Origin: Glycomyces sp. YM15
GTDB taxonomy: Bacteria; Actinomycetota; Actinomycetes; Mycobacteriales; Micromonosporaceae
NCBI RefSeq assembly: GCF_016918015.1
Contig: NZ_JAERMK010000005.1
Location: 159,917 to 223,916 of the forward strand
Direction of reading: 5' to 3'
Length of the DNA stretch: 64,000 bases
Made by a program: the position numbers and the translations under genes
The notes under the pieces: generated by a model
Told to the model about the DNA's origin: nothing
The model's input: only the letters and a program-made list of their open reading frames with translations
The model's database searches: none
In this document: positions 50,030 through 58,431 of the stretch, in pieces
Numbering within the stretch: position 1 is the first letter of the stretch
Layout: each line of letters begins with the position of its first letter

Positions 50030-50620
50030 ATGACCGCTTACCGATTCGCGGAACGCCTGCATGGTCGGACCGCGGCGGGCGTGCCGCGATGGGCGGTGTG
50101 GGCCGCTTACGCCACCGCGCTCACCACACTGCCGTCCGGCGTCTGGAGGATCGCGGCGAAGGCCGGCGCGCCCCTGGTCGAGACGGATCCCGTGACGCAC
50201 GTCGACCCGAGCGCTCTGGCCGCGGGACCGTGGTGGTACATCATCGCGCTCACCGTGGTCAGCGAGGCGCTGGCGTTCCTGGCGGTCGGCCTGGTCACGG
50301 AGTGGGGCGAGGTCTGGCCCCGGTGGATCCCCGGATTGCGGGGCCGACGGGTGCCGGTCCCGGCCGCCGTCCTGCCCGCCGCGATCGGTGCGACGCTGCT
50401 GCTGTTCCTGCCGTACACCATGGTCATGTACGGCTTCGGCCTGGGGGTCGACGGCGATGCGACCCGACTGATCCTCAACGGCTGGCAGAACGTCGTCTTC
50501 TGGGTCGCGTACGCGCCGCTGGCGGCCTGGCCTCCCCTGCTCGGCATCTTGACCGTCCACTATCATCGCCGCCGCACGACGGACCTCCGGATGCGGATCG
50601 CGGCCGAGGCGGCCCGGTGA
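50030..50620 (+). CDS. Four-helix integral membrane protein
   Basis: A 196-residue protein with four predicted membrane segments (about 20-40, 66-90, 110-132, 150-175) and a basic C-terminal tail. I do not recognise a named family; similar short four-helix proteins are frequent in actinomycetes. ATG 50030 follows AGGAG. Role unknown. A 24-bp terminator hairpin begins 2 bp after its stop. Confidence 0.75.
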   Translation: MTAYRFAERLHGRTAAGVPRWAVWAAYATALTTLPSGVWRIAAKAGAPLVETDPVTHVDPSALAAGPWWYIIALTVVSEALAFLAVGLVTEWGEVWPRWIPGLRGRRVPVPAAVLPAAIGATLLLFLPYTMVMYGFGLGVDGDATRLILNGWQNVVFWVAYAPLAAWPPLLGILTVHYHRRRTTDLRMRIAAEAAR

Positions 50621-50621
50621 C

Positions 50622-50673
50622 CGCGCAGCCGAGGCCCTGACCGCCGATCGGCGGTCAGGGCCTCGGCTGCGCG
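50622..50673. terminator. 24-bp perfect terminator hairpin, family copy 3
   Basis: Arms 50622-50645 and 50650-50673 are exact reverse complements around GATC. The inner part, GGCCCTGACCGCC, matches the other two family members at all but one position. It serves the convergent membrane-protein and aldo/keto reductase genes. Confidence 0.9.
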
Positions 50674-50677
50674 AAGG

Positions 50678-51622
50678 TCAGACGCCGATGACGTCGGAGA
50701 GCGCGGTGAGCTCGTCCGCCTCGTCCCGGGTCAGCTCCAGTTCGGCCGAAGCCAGGAGCGGGCCGAGCTGGTCGGCGGTGCGCGCGCCCGCGATCGGCGC
50801 GGCGATGCCGGGCCGGGTGCGCGTCCACGCCAGCGCGACCGTGGCGATAGCGACGCCGCGGGCCTGGGCGATCTGGTCGAGCTTCTCGATGATCGCGAGG
50901 CCGGACGGGTTGAGGTGCTTGGAGGCCGAGCCGCCGCGGACGCTCTGCTTGAGGTCGTCCTCGGTCCGGTACTTGCCGGTGAGGAAGCCGGAGGCGAGCG
51001 CGTGGTACGGGAGGCCGCTGAGGTCCTCGGCCACGGCGATGTCGCGCAGGCCGGGCTCGAAGGTGCTGCGGCTGACGAGGCTGTACTTGGGCTGCAGGGC
51101 GACCGGTCGGGCCGCGCCGAGCGACGCGGTGATGTCGAGCCATTCGCGGAGCCGCTCGGGACTGTAGTTGGAGACCGCGATGTGGCGGATCTTGCCGTCG
51201 GTGACGAGGTCGTTGAACGCGGCGACGGTCTCCTCGAGCGGGGTGTCGGGGTCGTCGAAGTGGGCGTAGTAGACGTCGATGGCCTCGACGCCGAGGCGTT
51301 TGAGCGAGGCCTCGGCGGCGGCCCGGACGTTGGGTCCGGACAGGCCCTTGTATTCGGGGTGCTGGGAGACCTTGGTGGCGACGAGGACGTTCTCGTCCCT
51401 GTGCTTCGCGAGCCAGGTGCCGATGACGGTCTCGGATTCGCCGCCGGAGTTGCCAGGGGCCCAGGCGGAGTAGGAGTCGGCGGTGTCGATGAGGTTGCCG
51501 CCGGCGGCGGTGAAGGCGTCGAGGACTGCGTGCGCCTCGGACTCCTCGGTGTTCCACCCGAAGGTGTTGGTGCCCAGGACGAGGGGGTAGATCTCGATGT
51601 CGGTCCTGCCGAGCTTGGCCAT
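50678..51622 (-). CDS. Aldo/keto reductase
   Basis: A 314-residue NADPH-dependent AKR barrel. The catalytic tetrad is visible: Asp and Tyr in NLIDTADSYSAW, Lys in VLVATKVSQ and His in YYAHFDDPDTPLEE. IRHIAVSNYSPERLREW and the C-terminal PIAGARTADQL complete the cofactor site. It belongs to the YajO/tas-like bacterial group. Substrate unknown. Upstream lies a nested hairpin region. Confidence 0.9.
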   Translation of the reverse strand: MAKLGRTDIEIYPLVLGTNTFGWNTEESEAHAVLDAFTAAGGNLIDTADSYSAWAPGNSGGESETVIGTWLAKHRDENVLVATKVSQHPEYKGLSGPNVRAAAEASLKRLGVEAIDVYYAHFDDPDTPLEETVAAFNDLVTDGKIRHIAVSNYSPERLREWLDITASLGAARPVALQPKYSLVSRSTFEPGLRDIAVAEDLSGLPYHALASGFLTGKYRTEDDLKQSVRGGSASKHLNPSGLAIIEKLDQIAQARGVAIATVALAWTRTRPGIAAPIAGARTADQLGPLLASAELELTRDEADELTALSDVIGV

Positions 51623-51650
51623 GTCGAACCTCCGTGCTGTCTGTGCTTCC

Positions 51651-51709
51651 CGGGACGCGTGGCGTCCTGCTGCCGTTTTGCTCCGACGGCAATCCTGCCA
51701 CGCGTCCCG
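51651..51709. terminator. Nested hairpin between two minus-strand genes
   Basis: CGGGACGCGTGGC (51651-51663) pairs exactly with GCCACGCGTCCCG (51697-51709); inside, TGCCGT pairs with ACGGCA. It lies downstream of the SDR stop and upstream of the AKR start, so it may end the SDR transcript or act as a leader structure for the AKR gene. Confidence 0.6.
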
Positions 51710-51760
51710 CGGGTACTGCGCGCGTTTGTGAACGATCGTCCGAGAACGCGGCGCTATGCG

Positions 51761-52537
51761 TCAGTTGCCTTGGAAGGTCGGCATGACGGTGACCTGCTGG
51801 AAGTTGACGCGGCGCGGCTGGGCGGCGAGGAAGGCCACGGTTTCGGCGATGTCGCCGGCCTCCAGGACCTCGTGGTTGGCGAGTACGTCGTCGAGCCAGG
51901 CGTTGGTGCCGGCATGGTCGACGTGGCCCTGGAGCTCGGTGCGCACGATCCCCGGTTCGATCACCGAGACGCGCACGTTCTGGGGGCCGAGTTCGGCGCG
52001 CAGGTTGCGGGAGGCGTGCGAGACGAAGGCCTTGGATCCGGTGTAGACGGCGAAGTTCGGGAAGACGTTCTGCGCCGCGATCGAGGAGGTGTTGACGAGA
52101 TCGGCGATGCCCTTGTCCGCGGCGGCCTCGACCAGTTGCGGGCTGAACGCGCCGATGGCGTTCATCAGGCCGGTGATGTTCACGTCGATCATGCGCTGCC
52201 ATTCGTCGACGCGGCCCTCGGTGACCGGCGCGGCGAGCATGACGCCGGCGTTGTTGAACAGGAGGTCGGCGGTGCCGAGTTCGGCCTTGACCCGCTCGGC
52301 CGCAGCGTTCAGGGCGGCGGCGTCGGTGACGTCGACCGCGAGCGCCAGGGCGGCGCCGCCGTGCTGCTCGACGCGTTCGACCAGGGCTTCGAGGCGGTCC
52401 GCGCGACGGGCCAGGACGGCGACCTTCGCGCCGCGCTCGGCGAGGAGTTCGGCGGTGGCCTCGCCCAGGCCGCTGGAGGCGCCCGTAATGACGGCGACGC
52501 GGTTCGCGAGCGGCAGCTTGTCGTTCACAGTAGCCAT
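51761..52537 (-). CDS. SDR family oxidoreductase
   Basis: A 258-residue classical SDR of the YdfG-like clade: VAVITGASSGLGEATAELLA cofactor loop, LLFNNAGVMLAAP, Ser in NTSSIAAQN, Tyr-Lys in VYTGSKAFVSH and the PGIVRTELQGH loop. ATG 52537 follows AAGGAA. Divergent from the MmyB-type XRE regulator, an arrangement common in actinomycetes in which the regulator controls the reductase. Confidence 0.9.
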   Translation of the reverse strand: MATVNDKLPLANRVAVITGASSGLGEATAELLAERGAKVAVLARRADRLEALVERVEQHGGAALALAVDVTDAAALNAAAERVKAELGTADLLFNNAGVMLAAPVTEGRVDEWQRMIDVNITGLMNAIGAFSPQLVEAAADKGIADLVNTSSIAAQNVFPNFAVYTGSKAFVSHASRNLRAELGPQNVRVSVIEPGIVRTELQGHVDHAGTNAWLDDVLANHEVLEAGDIAETVAFLAAQPRRVNFQQVTVMPTFQGN

Positions 52538-52704
52538 TCGATTCCTTCGGTGTGCTTGTCGTTCAGGGCGGCTGCTCCGTCCTGCGATCAACTACAACAC
52601 CGGTCGGGACCCGATTTCCGGGCTGAGAACGCCCTCTCGCGACTGGTACCGCGAGGACCACCCTTGGAGGGCCGAGGCGCCCGGGCCTGCGGCAGGATTG
52701 GCGC

Positions 52705-53556
52705 ATGGACCCTCGCAGCGAGATCTCGGACTTCCTCCGCAGCAGGCGTGCGCGCGTGAGCCCGATGGACGCGGGCCTGCCCGACGACGGCCGCGTCCGG
52801 CGCGTGCCGGGTCTGCGCCGCGACGAGGTGGCGCGGCTGGCGAACATGAGCGTGGAGTACTACACGCGCCTGGAGCAGGGTCGCGCCCAGAACCCGTCAC
52901 CGGAGGTCCTCGAGGCGCTGGCGGAGGCGCTGCGGCTCGATCGGTCCGAGCGCGACCACCTCATGGACCTGGCCGCCCGGCGACCCCAGCGCAGGCGCGG
53001 GCCGATCGCGGCGCAGCGGGTGCGCCCCGGGCTGCTCCTGACACTGCAGAGCCTGGAGCACGTGCCGGCGTTCATCGTCGGCAGGCGGATGGACGTGCTC
53101 GCGCAGAACCGTCTGGCGAAAGCGGTGCTCACCGATTTCGAGGCGAAGCCCGCGAAGCAGCGGAACATCGCCCGCTGGTCCCTGCTCGACCCGGAGGCGA
53201 AGGAGCGGGTGGTCGGCTGGGAGGCCATGGCCCGCGACAATGTCGCGGTCCTGCGGTACGAGGCCGGGAAGCACCCCGAGGACCGCCAGCTCGCCGACCT
53301 GGTGGGCGAGTTGACGCTCGGCTGCCCGGAGTTCACCACCTGGTGGAGCGACCACAATGTGCTGCGGCGCACGCACGGCGTCAAGCGGTACCGGCATCCG
53401 GTGGTCGGCGACCTGGAGTTCTCCTACGAGGTGTTCGCGCTCCCCGACGACCCGGACCAGTCGCTGTGCGTCTACAGCGTCGAGCCCGGTTCGACGAGCG
53501 CCGAGGCCCTGCGCCTCCTCGACAGCTGGACCGCCCCGGGTGTGCGGCGTTCGTGA
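52705..53556 (+). CDS. XRE family regulator, MmyB-like ligand domain
   Basis: A 283-residue regulator. The N-terminal HTH is RRDEVARLANMSVEYYTRLEQGRAQ; from about residue 105 follows the MmyB-like PAS-type ligand domain (PAFIVGRRMDVLAQNRLAKAVL, then LVGELTLGCPEFTTWWSDHNV). Related domains bind fatty-acyl ligands, by homology with known structures. Divergent from the SDR gene at 52537 with about 165 bp between. Confidence 0.92.
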   Translation: MDPRSEISDFLRSRRARVSPMDAGLPDDGRVRRVPGLRRDEVARLANMSVEYYTRLEQGRAQNPSPEVLEALAEALRLDRSERDHLMDLAARRPQRRRGPIAAQRVRPGLLLTLQSLEHVPAFIVGRRMDVLAQNRLAKAVLTDFEAKPAKQRNIARWSLLDPEAKERVVGWEAMARDNVAVLRYEAGKHPEDRQLADLVGELTLGCPEFTTWWSDHNVLRRTHGVKRYRHPVVGDLEFSYEVFALPDDPDQSLCVYSVEPGSTSAEALRLLDSWTAPGVRRS

Positions 53557-53600
53557 TTCACGGCTCTGACCAGGTGCGGCGTTCTCGCTTCCAACTTTAA

Positions 53601-53660
53601 GCAACAAATGGTTGCATGTATTCACCCCTTGCGGTAACGTGATGTGCAACCAAACGTTGC
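53601..53660. promoter_or_regulatory. Two ArsR-type operator copies
   Basis: GCAAC-N5-GTTGC occurs at 53601-53615 and again at 53646-53660, 45 bp apart, directly upstream of the SRPBCC/ArsR operon. Identical half-sites and identical spacing make this a strong operator prediction for the ArsR protein of the operon. Confidence 0.75.
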
Positions 53661-53675
53661 GAAAGGATGGCGATC

Positions 53676-54131
53676 ATGGAACTCGGATCCATAGAGCGGG
53701 AGATCCGCATCGAAGCCTCGCCGGAGGTCGTCTTCGACGTGGTGAGCAGCCCCGAGCACCTCAAGGCCTGGTGGCCCGACGAAGCGGAACTCTCGCCCGA
53801 CGGGCACGGCCGCATCGGGTTCGGCAAGGGCGGCGACGAGATCGACTGGGAGCAGTTCACCGTGGTCGACGCGATGCCGCCGCGGCACTTCTCGTTCCGG
53901 TGGACCCACCCGGCCGGCGAGCAGGCCGTCCCCGGCAACTCGTACCTGGTCGTCTTCGAACTCGAGCCCGCCGGCACCGGCACGGTCCTGAAGATGACCG
54001 AGACCGGCTTCCGCGAACGCGGCTGGGCCGAGGCCAAGGTCGCGGCCGAGCACGCCGACCACGTCACCGGCTGGGACCACTTCCTGCCGCGCCTGGCGCC
54101 GTACGCGGAGAAGGTCGGAGCGGGGCGATGA
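53676..54131 (+). CDS. SRPBCC domain protein (AHSA1-like)
   Basis: A 151-residue START/SRPBCC protein of the activator-of-Hsp90 type: IEREIRIEASPEVVFDVVSS, then WWPDEAELSPDGHGRIGFG, with the C-terminal helix TGWDHFLPRLAPYAEKV. It forms a hydrophobic ligand pocket and is often paired with ArsR in actinomycetes. I start at ATG 53676, giving AAAGGA proper spacing; ATG 53667 overlaps it. Its stop overlaps the arsR-type start as ATGA. Confidence 0.87.
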   Translation: MELGSIEREIRIEASPEVVFDVVSSPEHLKAWWPDEAELSPDGHGRIGFGKGGDEIDWEQFTVVDAMPPRHFSFRWTHPAGEQAVPGNSYLVVFELEPAGTGTVLKMTETGFRERGWAEAKVAAEHADHVTGWDHFLPRLAPYAEKVGAGR

Positions 54132-54478
54132 GCACCGCTGTCGACGACGACCTCTGGTCGGCGATCGGCGACCCGACCCGCCGCCGGATGCTCGACCTGC
54201 TGCTGGGCGAGGGCAGCGGCACGGCGACGAGCCTGAGCGTGCGCCTGCCGGTCACCCGTCAGGCCGTCGCGAAGCACCTCGCCGTCCTCGACCGCGTCGG
54301 CCTCGTGCACGCCGCGACCGCCGGGCGCGAGAAGCACTACCGCGTGGACGAGGTCCGGCTGGCGCGCGCCGCCGCCCAGCTCGAAGCGGTCGGATCTACA
54401 TGGGACTCCCGGCTCCGGCGCATCAAGCGCCTCGCCGAGTCCATCGAGCAGCAGCAGGAAACCCAGAACGAGCAGTAG
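54128..54478 (+). CDS. ArsR/SmtB family regulator
   Basis: A 116-residue winged-helix ArsR protein: LWSAIGDPTRRRMLDLLLGEG, then the recognition helix in RLPVTRQAVAKHLAVLDRVGLV and a wing GREKHYRV. No metal-binding ELCVCDL-type motif is present, so it probably senses a small organic ligand, perhaps through the co-encoded SRPBCC proteins. It is coupled to the upstream gene by ATGA overlap. Confidence 0.9.
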   Translation: MSTAVDDDLWSAIGDPTRRRMLDLLLGEGSGTATSLSVRLPVTRQAVAKHLAVLDRVGLVHAATAGREKHYRVDEVRLARAAAQLEAVGSTWDSRLRRIKRLAESIEQQQETQNEQ

Positions 54479-54490
54479 AAGGAGAAGGAC

Positions 54491-54949
54491 ATGGTCGACA
54501 TCCTGCACCGCATGGGCGCCGAGCACACGACGCCCGAGCGGGCATATGAAGTGCTCACCACACTGGATGGCCTATCCGGCTGGTGGACCGAGCGGACCAC
54601 CGGTGCGACCGGCATCGGCGACGTGATCGATTTCCGATTCGAGCGCGATGGCGCCGAACTCGGCTACTTCGACATGTCGGTCGTCGAACTCATACCGGGC
54701 AAACGCGTCCAGTGGGAGGTCGTGGACGGGCCGCCCGAGTGGATCGGGACCCGGATCCACTGGGACCTGCGCCAGGAGGGCGACTACACGGTCGTCCTGT
54801 TCAAACACGAGGGGTGGCGCGAACCGGTCGAGTTCATGCACCACTGCAGCACCAAGTGGGCCTTGTTCCTGATGAGCCTCAAGCAGCTTCTCGAGACGGG
54901 CAAGGGCGCGCCCGCGCCGCATGACGTGCGCATCGACGACTGGAACTGA
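54491..54949 (+). CDS. SRPBCC domain protein
   Basis: A 152-residue second SRPBCC protein: TPERAYEVLTTLDGLSGWWTER opens the fold, GDVIDFRFERDGAELGYFDM and KRVQWEVVDGPPEW form the beta strands and WALFLMSLKQLLETG the long C-terminal helix. It follows the ArsR gene by 12 bp after AGAAGGAG. Three-gene unit SRPBCC-ArsR-SRPBCC, ended by a terminator. Confidence 0.87.
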   Translation: MVDILHRMGAEHTTPERAYEVLTTLDGLSGWWTERTTGATGIGDVIDFRFERDGAELGYFDMSVVELIPGKRVQWEVVDGPPEWIGTRIHWDLRQEGDYTVVLFKHEGWREPVEFMHHCSTKWALFLMSLKQLLETGKGAPAPHDVRIDDWN

Positions 54950-54963
54950 CCCTCGCAGGGGCA

Positions 54964-54987
54964 CGGGGAGGGCCGCGGCCCTCCCCG
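54964..54987 (+). terminator. 11-bp palindromic terminator
   Basis: CGGGGAGGGCC pairs exactly with GGCCCTCCCCG about a central GC; in RNA the central bases form the loop. It ends the SRPBCC-ArsR-SRPBCC unit. Confidence 0.7.
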
Positions 54988-55062
54988 ATGGTCACTACCC
55001 GCGAGTAACCATGCGGTAGCGCTGCATGACGGGTTTGCCCCCACTGGTTATGATTCGCGACC

Positions 55063-55608
55063 ATGACGACCATCTTCGAGGTGTTGACCTGGGGCCGTGA
55101 GGGAACCAAGGTCGACGGGCGGCTCACCCGCCGCCTCGGCGACGACACCCGGTTCCCGCGAGGGGCGGCGTTCGGCCTCCAGCTGCTCATGGACGCCTGG
55201 TTCCAGGGCTTCGGCACGATGGCACTCGACCCGGGCACCGCCAAGGAGTTCGAAGAGTGCTTCGAGCTGTTCCTCGGCAAGCAGGTCTGGACCGACGACG
55301 AAGGCCACCTCCTCGACCCGGCCACCAAAGAACTCGTGCGGCCCAAGGTCAAAGCCATCGAACACTTCGGCGACCGCCTCGACGGATCGAACGGCCGCTC
55401 CGGCGGCTACCGCTACCTCGTCCTCAAACCGCAGAACGAGGAGTTCCACCGCCGGGCCGCCGCGATCATCGCGTCCTTCGCGATCGAGGCCGAACCCGGC
55501 GGCGACAAGGCCCGGTTCACCGTCGAGGCCACCGATCCGAAGTACGTGGCCCACATGGAGGAGCACTGCTACTTCCAGACGGCCTTCACCGGCGGACTCC
55601 CCACCTGA
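55063..55608 (+). CDS. Hypothetical protein, 181 residues
   Basis: I do not recognise the family. It is soluble, opens MTTIFEVLTWGREGTKVDGR, has a long central acidic-helical part (AKEFEECFELFLGKQVW) and a C-terminal YRYLVLKPQNEEFHRRAAAI segment. The start has little leader, with no clear ribosome-binding site. Thirty bp upstream of the methyltransferase, same strand, so possibly co-transcribed. Confidence 0.65.
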   Translation: MTTIFEVLTWGREGTKVDGRLTRRLGDDTRFPRGAAFGLQLLMDAWFQGFGTMALDPGTAKEFEECFELFLGKQVWTDDEGHLLDPATKELVRPKVKAIEHFGDRLDGSNGRSGGYRYLVLKPQNEEFHRRAAAIIASFAIEAEPGGDKARFTVEATDPKYVAHMEEHCYFQTAFTGGLPT

Positions 55609-55637
55609 CCGGACGCCGCGGCGGCTAATGTCCGGCC

Positions 55638-56336
55638 ATGGGCGACACCGGATATGAACGCGCGACGCGCGAACGATACGACCACCTCGCGGACGAGTAC
55701 TTCGAACGGTTCAAGGACTCGATCCGGGAGCGCCACTTCGATCGGGTCATGATCGCGGCGTTCGCGGAGCTCGTCGAGGCCTCCGGGAACCCGCGGGTGC
55801 TCGACATCGGATGCGGGCCCGGCTATGTCACCGAGTACCTGCACGGCCTGGGTCTCGACGCGAGCGGCATCGACCTCTCCCCCGAGATGATCGCGCTGGC
55901 CCGCAAGGCGTACCCGGACCTGGCCTTCGCGACCGGGGACATGACCGCGGTCGACCTGCCCGACGGCGGCCTCGGCGGGGTCCTCTCACGCTCCTCGATC
56001 ATCCACGTCCCGCCCGAGCGGCTGCCCGCCGTCTTCGAGGAATGCCACCGCCTGCTCGCGCCCGGCGGGCACCTCCTGCTGATGTTCCAGGCGCACACCG
56101 ACACCTCGCAGATCGCCTGGGCGTTCGACCACTCGGTGACGACCGCGTACCGGCTCTCGATCGGCCGCGTCGGGGACCTGGTGGCCGCGGCGGGATTCCA
56201 GGAGGTGGCCCGGCAGATCGTGGCCGCGGAAGAGGACGAGCTGCGGGGCTTCCACTACGGCTGCCTGCTGATGCGCAAACCGGAGGCGCGGGCCGACGCG
56301 GACTGGGTCGCCGACCACGTCGACGGCTTCCGCTGA
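55638..56336 (+). CDS. Class I SAM-dependent methyltransferase
   Basis: A 232-residue methyltransferase with motif I RVLDIGCGPGYVTEYL, acidic motif II ASGIDLSPEMI and LAPGGHLLLMFQAH as motif III. It begins in the UbiE/COQ5-like style, RATRERYDHLADEYFERF. The substrate is unknown. Convergent with the APC permease; a hairpin at 56360-56390 can terminate both. Confidence 0.87.
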   Translation: MGDTGYERATRERYDHLADEYFERFKDSIRERHFDRVMIAAFAELVEASGNPRVLDIGCGPGYVTEYLHGLGLDASGIDLSPEMIALARKAYPDLAFATGDMTAVDLPDGGLGGVLSRSSIIHVPPERLPAVFEECHRLLAPGGHLLLMFQAHTDTSQIAWAFDHSVTTAYRLSIGRVGDLVAAAGFQEVARQIVAAEEDELRGFHYGCLLMRKPEARADADWVADHVDGFR

Positions 56337-56352
56337 CCTGCAGGGAAACCAG

Positions 56353-57639
56353 TTACGCGCCCTGCCGCACCGCAACCGGGTGCGGCAGGGGCCGCCCCGG
56401 TCTCGAGCGCAGGTAGGCCAGGGCGAGGACGGCGATCCCCAAGGGCAGCAGCAGGTACCAGGAGAGCGCGGTGCCGATCGCGGCAGTGCACGCGGTCGCG
56501 AGCAGCGCCCGGACGCGAGCCCGGCCGGTGAGCAGCCGGACCGCCGCCGCGCACGCCAGGACCGTGACGCCGGCGAGGACCGCCGAGGTCGCGCGCATCT
56601 GCACGTCGAGGCCGAGCCCGAACCAGGTGGCCCCGGTGAACGCGGTCCCCGTGAGGACCGCGAGCACCGCGAGGCTGCGGTGCGGAGTGCGGCCGGGCTC
56701 GTGGCCCTTGGCGAGCGGCGCGGGCATCGCGCCGTCGCGCGCGAGCGCCGCGCCGAGCCGGGACGCCCCGGCGATGAAGGTGTTCATGGCGCCCAGGCTG
56801 AGCAGTGCCGCGCACACGGCGGTGAGCGGCGCCGCCGCCGGACCGAAGCCGTACGCGAGCAGGTCGGTGAGCGGCACGGCCGAATGGGCGGCCCTCCCGC
56901 CGAGCACGCCCGCGGTGGCGGTCGCCAGGGCAAGGTAGACCGTGGCGACGACGGCCAGGGCGAGCGCGGTGACGCGGCGCAGCTGCCGGGTCGGGTCGGT
57001 GAACTCGCCGGAGAGGTGGCTCGCGGCCTCCCAGCCGGAGAAGGCGTAGAACAGGACCGCGGCCGCCGAGAAGACGCCCGCGAAGCCGTGCGGCGCGAAC
57101 GGGCGCAGGTTCGCCGGGTCGAAGTGCGGCAGGGCGGCCGCGCACGCGACCGCGAGGAGCGCGATGAGCAGCCCCATGAGGACGAGCTGCGCACCGCCGG
57201 AGAGGCGCAGGCCGATGTGGTTGGCGGCGAAGGCGGTCGCCAGGAGAATCGCGGCGATGGCGGTGACGGCGGTGCGGCCGAACCCGGCTGCGTCGGCGAT
57301 GTAGGCCGCGCCCACGAGCGCGGCCGAGCTGGCGCCGACGGGGATGACGCTGAAGAACCACCAGCCGCCGACGGCGGCGGCGCGGTCGCCGAAGGCCGCG
57401 CGGGTGAACGTCGCGACACCGCCCGCGTCCGGTCGGCGCGCGGCGAGTTCGGCGAAGGTGGCGGCGACCGGGATCGAGAGGACGAGGAGCGCGACCCAGG
57501 CGAGGAGGGCGGCGGGTCCGGCCGCATTCGCGGCCAGGCCGGGTAGGGCCAGCACGCCGGGGCCGAGGATCGCGCCGAGGTAGAGCGCGGTGCCGCGCGC
57601 GGTCCCCAGAGAGCCGCGAGGGGGATTTCGGTCATTCAT
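56353..57639 (-). CDS. APC family amino-acid permease
   Basis: A 428-residue transporter with twelve membrane segments. TALYLGAILGPGVLALPGLA is the first broken helix that binds the substrate in APC members, and FYAFSGWEAASHLSGEF is the conserved helix 6. Probably an amino-acid/proton symporter of the CadB/YjeH-like type. ATG 57639 is used. It is divergent from the Lrp gene, the usual regulator of such exporters or importers. Confidence 0.88.
   Translation of the reverse strand: MNDRNPPRGSLGTARGTALYLGAILGPGVLALPGLAANAAGPAALLAWVALLVLSIPVAATFAELAARRPDAGGVATFTRAAFGDRAAAVGGWWFFSVIPVGASSAALVGAAYIADAAGFGRTAVTAIAAILLATAFAANHIGLRLSGGAQLVLMGLLIALLAVACAAALPHFDPANLRPFAPHGFAGVFSAAAVLFYAFSGWEAASHLSGEFTDPTRQLRRVTALALAVVATVYLALATATAGVLGGRAAHSAVPLTDLLAYGFGPAAAPLTAVCAALLSLGAMNTFIAGASRLGAALARDGAMPAPLAKGHEPGRTPHRSLAVLAVLTGTAFTGATWFGLGLDVQMRATSAVLAGVTVLACAAAVRLLTGRARVRALLATACTAAIGTALSWYLLLPLGIAVLALAYLRSRPGRPLPHPVAVRQGA
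56360..56390. terminator. 12-bp hairpin at permease 3' end
   Basis: CCCTGCCGCACC pairs exactly with GGTGCGGCAGGG around an unpaired GCAACCG. It lies within the last codons of the permease and 24 bp after the methyltransferase stop. Confidence 0.55.
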
Positions 57640-57719
57640 GCGGAGCAACGGTATGCGCGCGTTCGGTCGTTCCGGGGGTCCGCCGAACGTTCGGCCGGTA
57701 TCGGCGCGATAATCCGCGG

Positions 57720-58196
57720 ATGGACGAACTTGACGCATCGATCGTGCAGTTGCTCCAGTCGGATGCGCGGCTGTCGAACCGGGAACTGGCCCGCCGACTC
57801 GGGATCGCGCCGTCGACCGCGCTGGAGCGGGTCCGGGCGCTGACCAGGCGCGGGGTGATCCGCGGCTACGGCGCCGATGTGGACCTCGCGGCGCTCGGCC
57901 GGCGCGCGGAGGCGCTGGTGTCGGTGCAGCTGCGCCAGCACCAGCGATCCTCGTACGAGTCGTTCCGGGAGACCGTGGGCTCGTGGCCGGAGGTGGTGAC
58001 GCTGTTCGTGGTCTCCGGCGGGAGCGACATCGTGATCCACGTGGCCGTCCCCGATGTCGAACGGCTGCATGCGTTCCTGGTCGACCGGCTCGGCACGAGG
58101 CCCGAGGTGGCGCGCTTCCAGACCTCGATGGTGTTCCAGCGCCACCACAATCGGGTGCTCGAGCCGCTGCCGCCCGAGGACCATGGGGTGCGGTGA
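57720..58196 (+). CDS. Lrp/AsnC family regulator
   Basis: A 158-residue Lrp-type regulator. The N-terminal HTH is ARLSNRELARRLGIAPSTALERVRAL; the C-terminal RAM/AsnC ligand domain shows WPEVVTLFVVSGGSDIVIHVAV with the GxxD pattern of amino-acid binding. Divergent from the APC permease 80 bp away, so it likely controls that transporter in response to its amino acid. Confidence 0.92.
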   Translation: MDELDASIVQLLQSDARLSNRELARRLGIAPSTALERVRALTRRGVIRGYGADVDLAALGRRAEALVSVQLRQHQRSSYESFRETVGSWPEVVTLFVVSGGSDIVIHVAVPDVERLHAFLVDRLGTRPEVARFQTSMVFQRHHNRVLEPLPPEDHGVR

Positions 58197-58431
58197 CCGA
58201 GGCGGCGCGGCAGTTGCACGCGAAGGTCGATTCGACGACCGCACCGTCCTCGAACCGCGCGCCCCTATCGATGTTCGGACCGCTGCAGTCGAAGCTCAGC
58301 CACGGGCCGCAATCAACGCCCCGGCTCGACGATCTCCTTCCAACGCACTGCGTTCACGACTTGAACCGAATGCAGTCGATGCCCCGGTCCGGGACAGCGG
58401 CGCTTCGGCTCCGCGATGCGGGGGACACGCC
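58197..58431. other. Intergenic region between convergent genes
   Basis: No coding signal that I can support, and no clear hairpin. Confidence 0.4.

Noticed and set aside
48929..50673. CRISPR-like repeat array
   Set aside because: Only three copies, hundreds of bases apart with genes between them; they are terminator hairpins.
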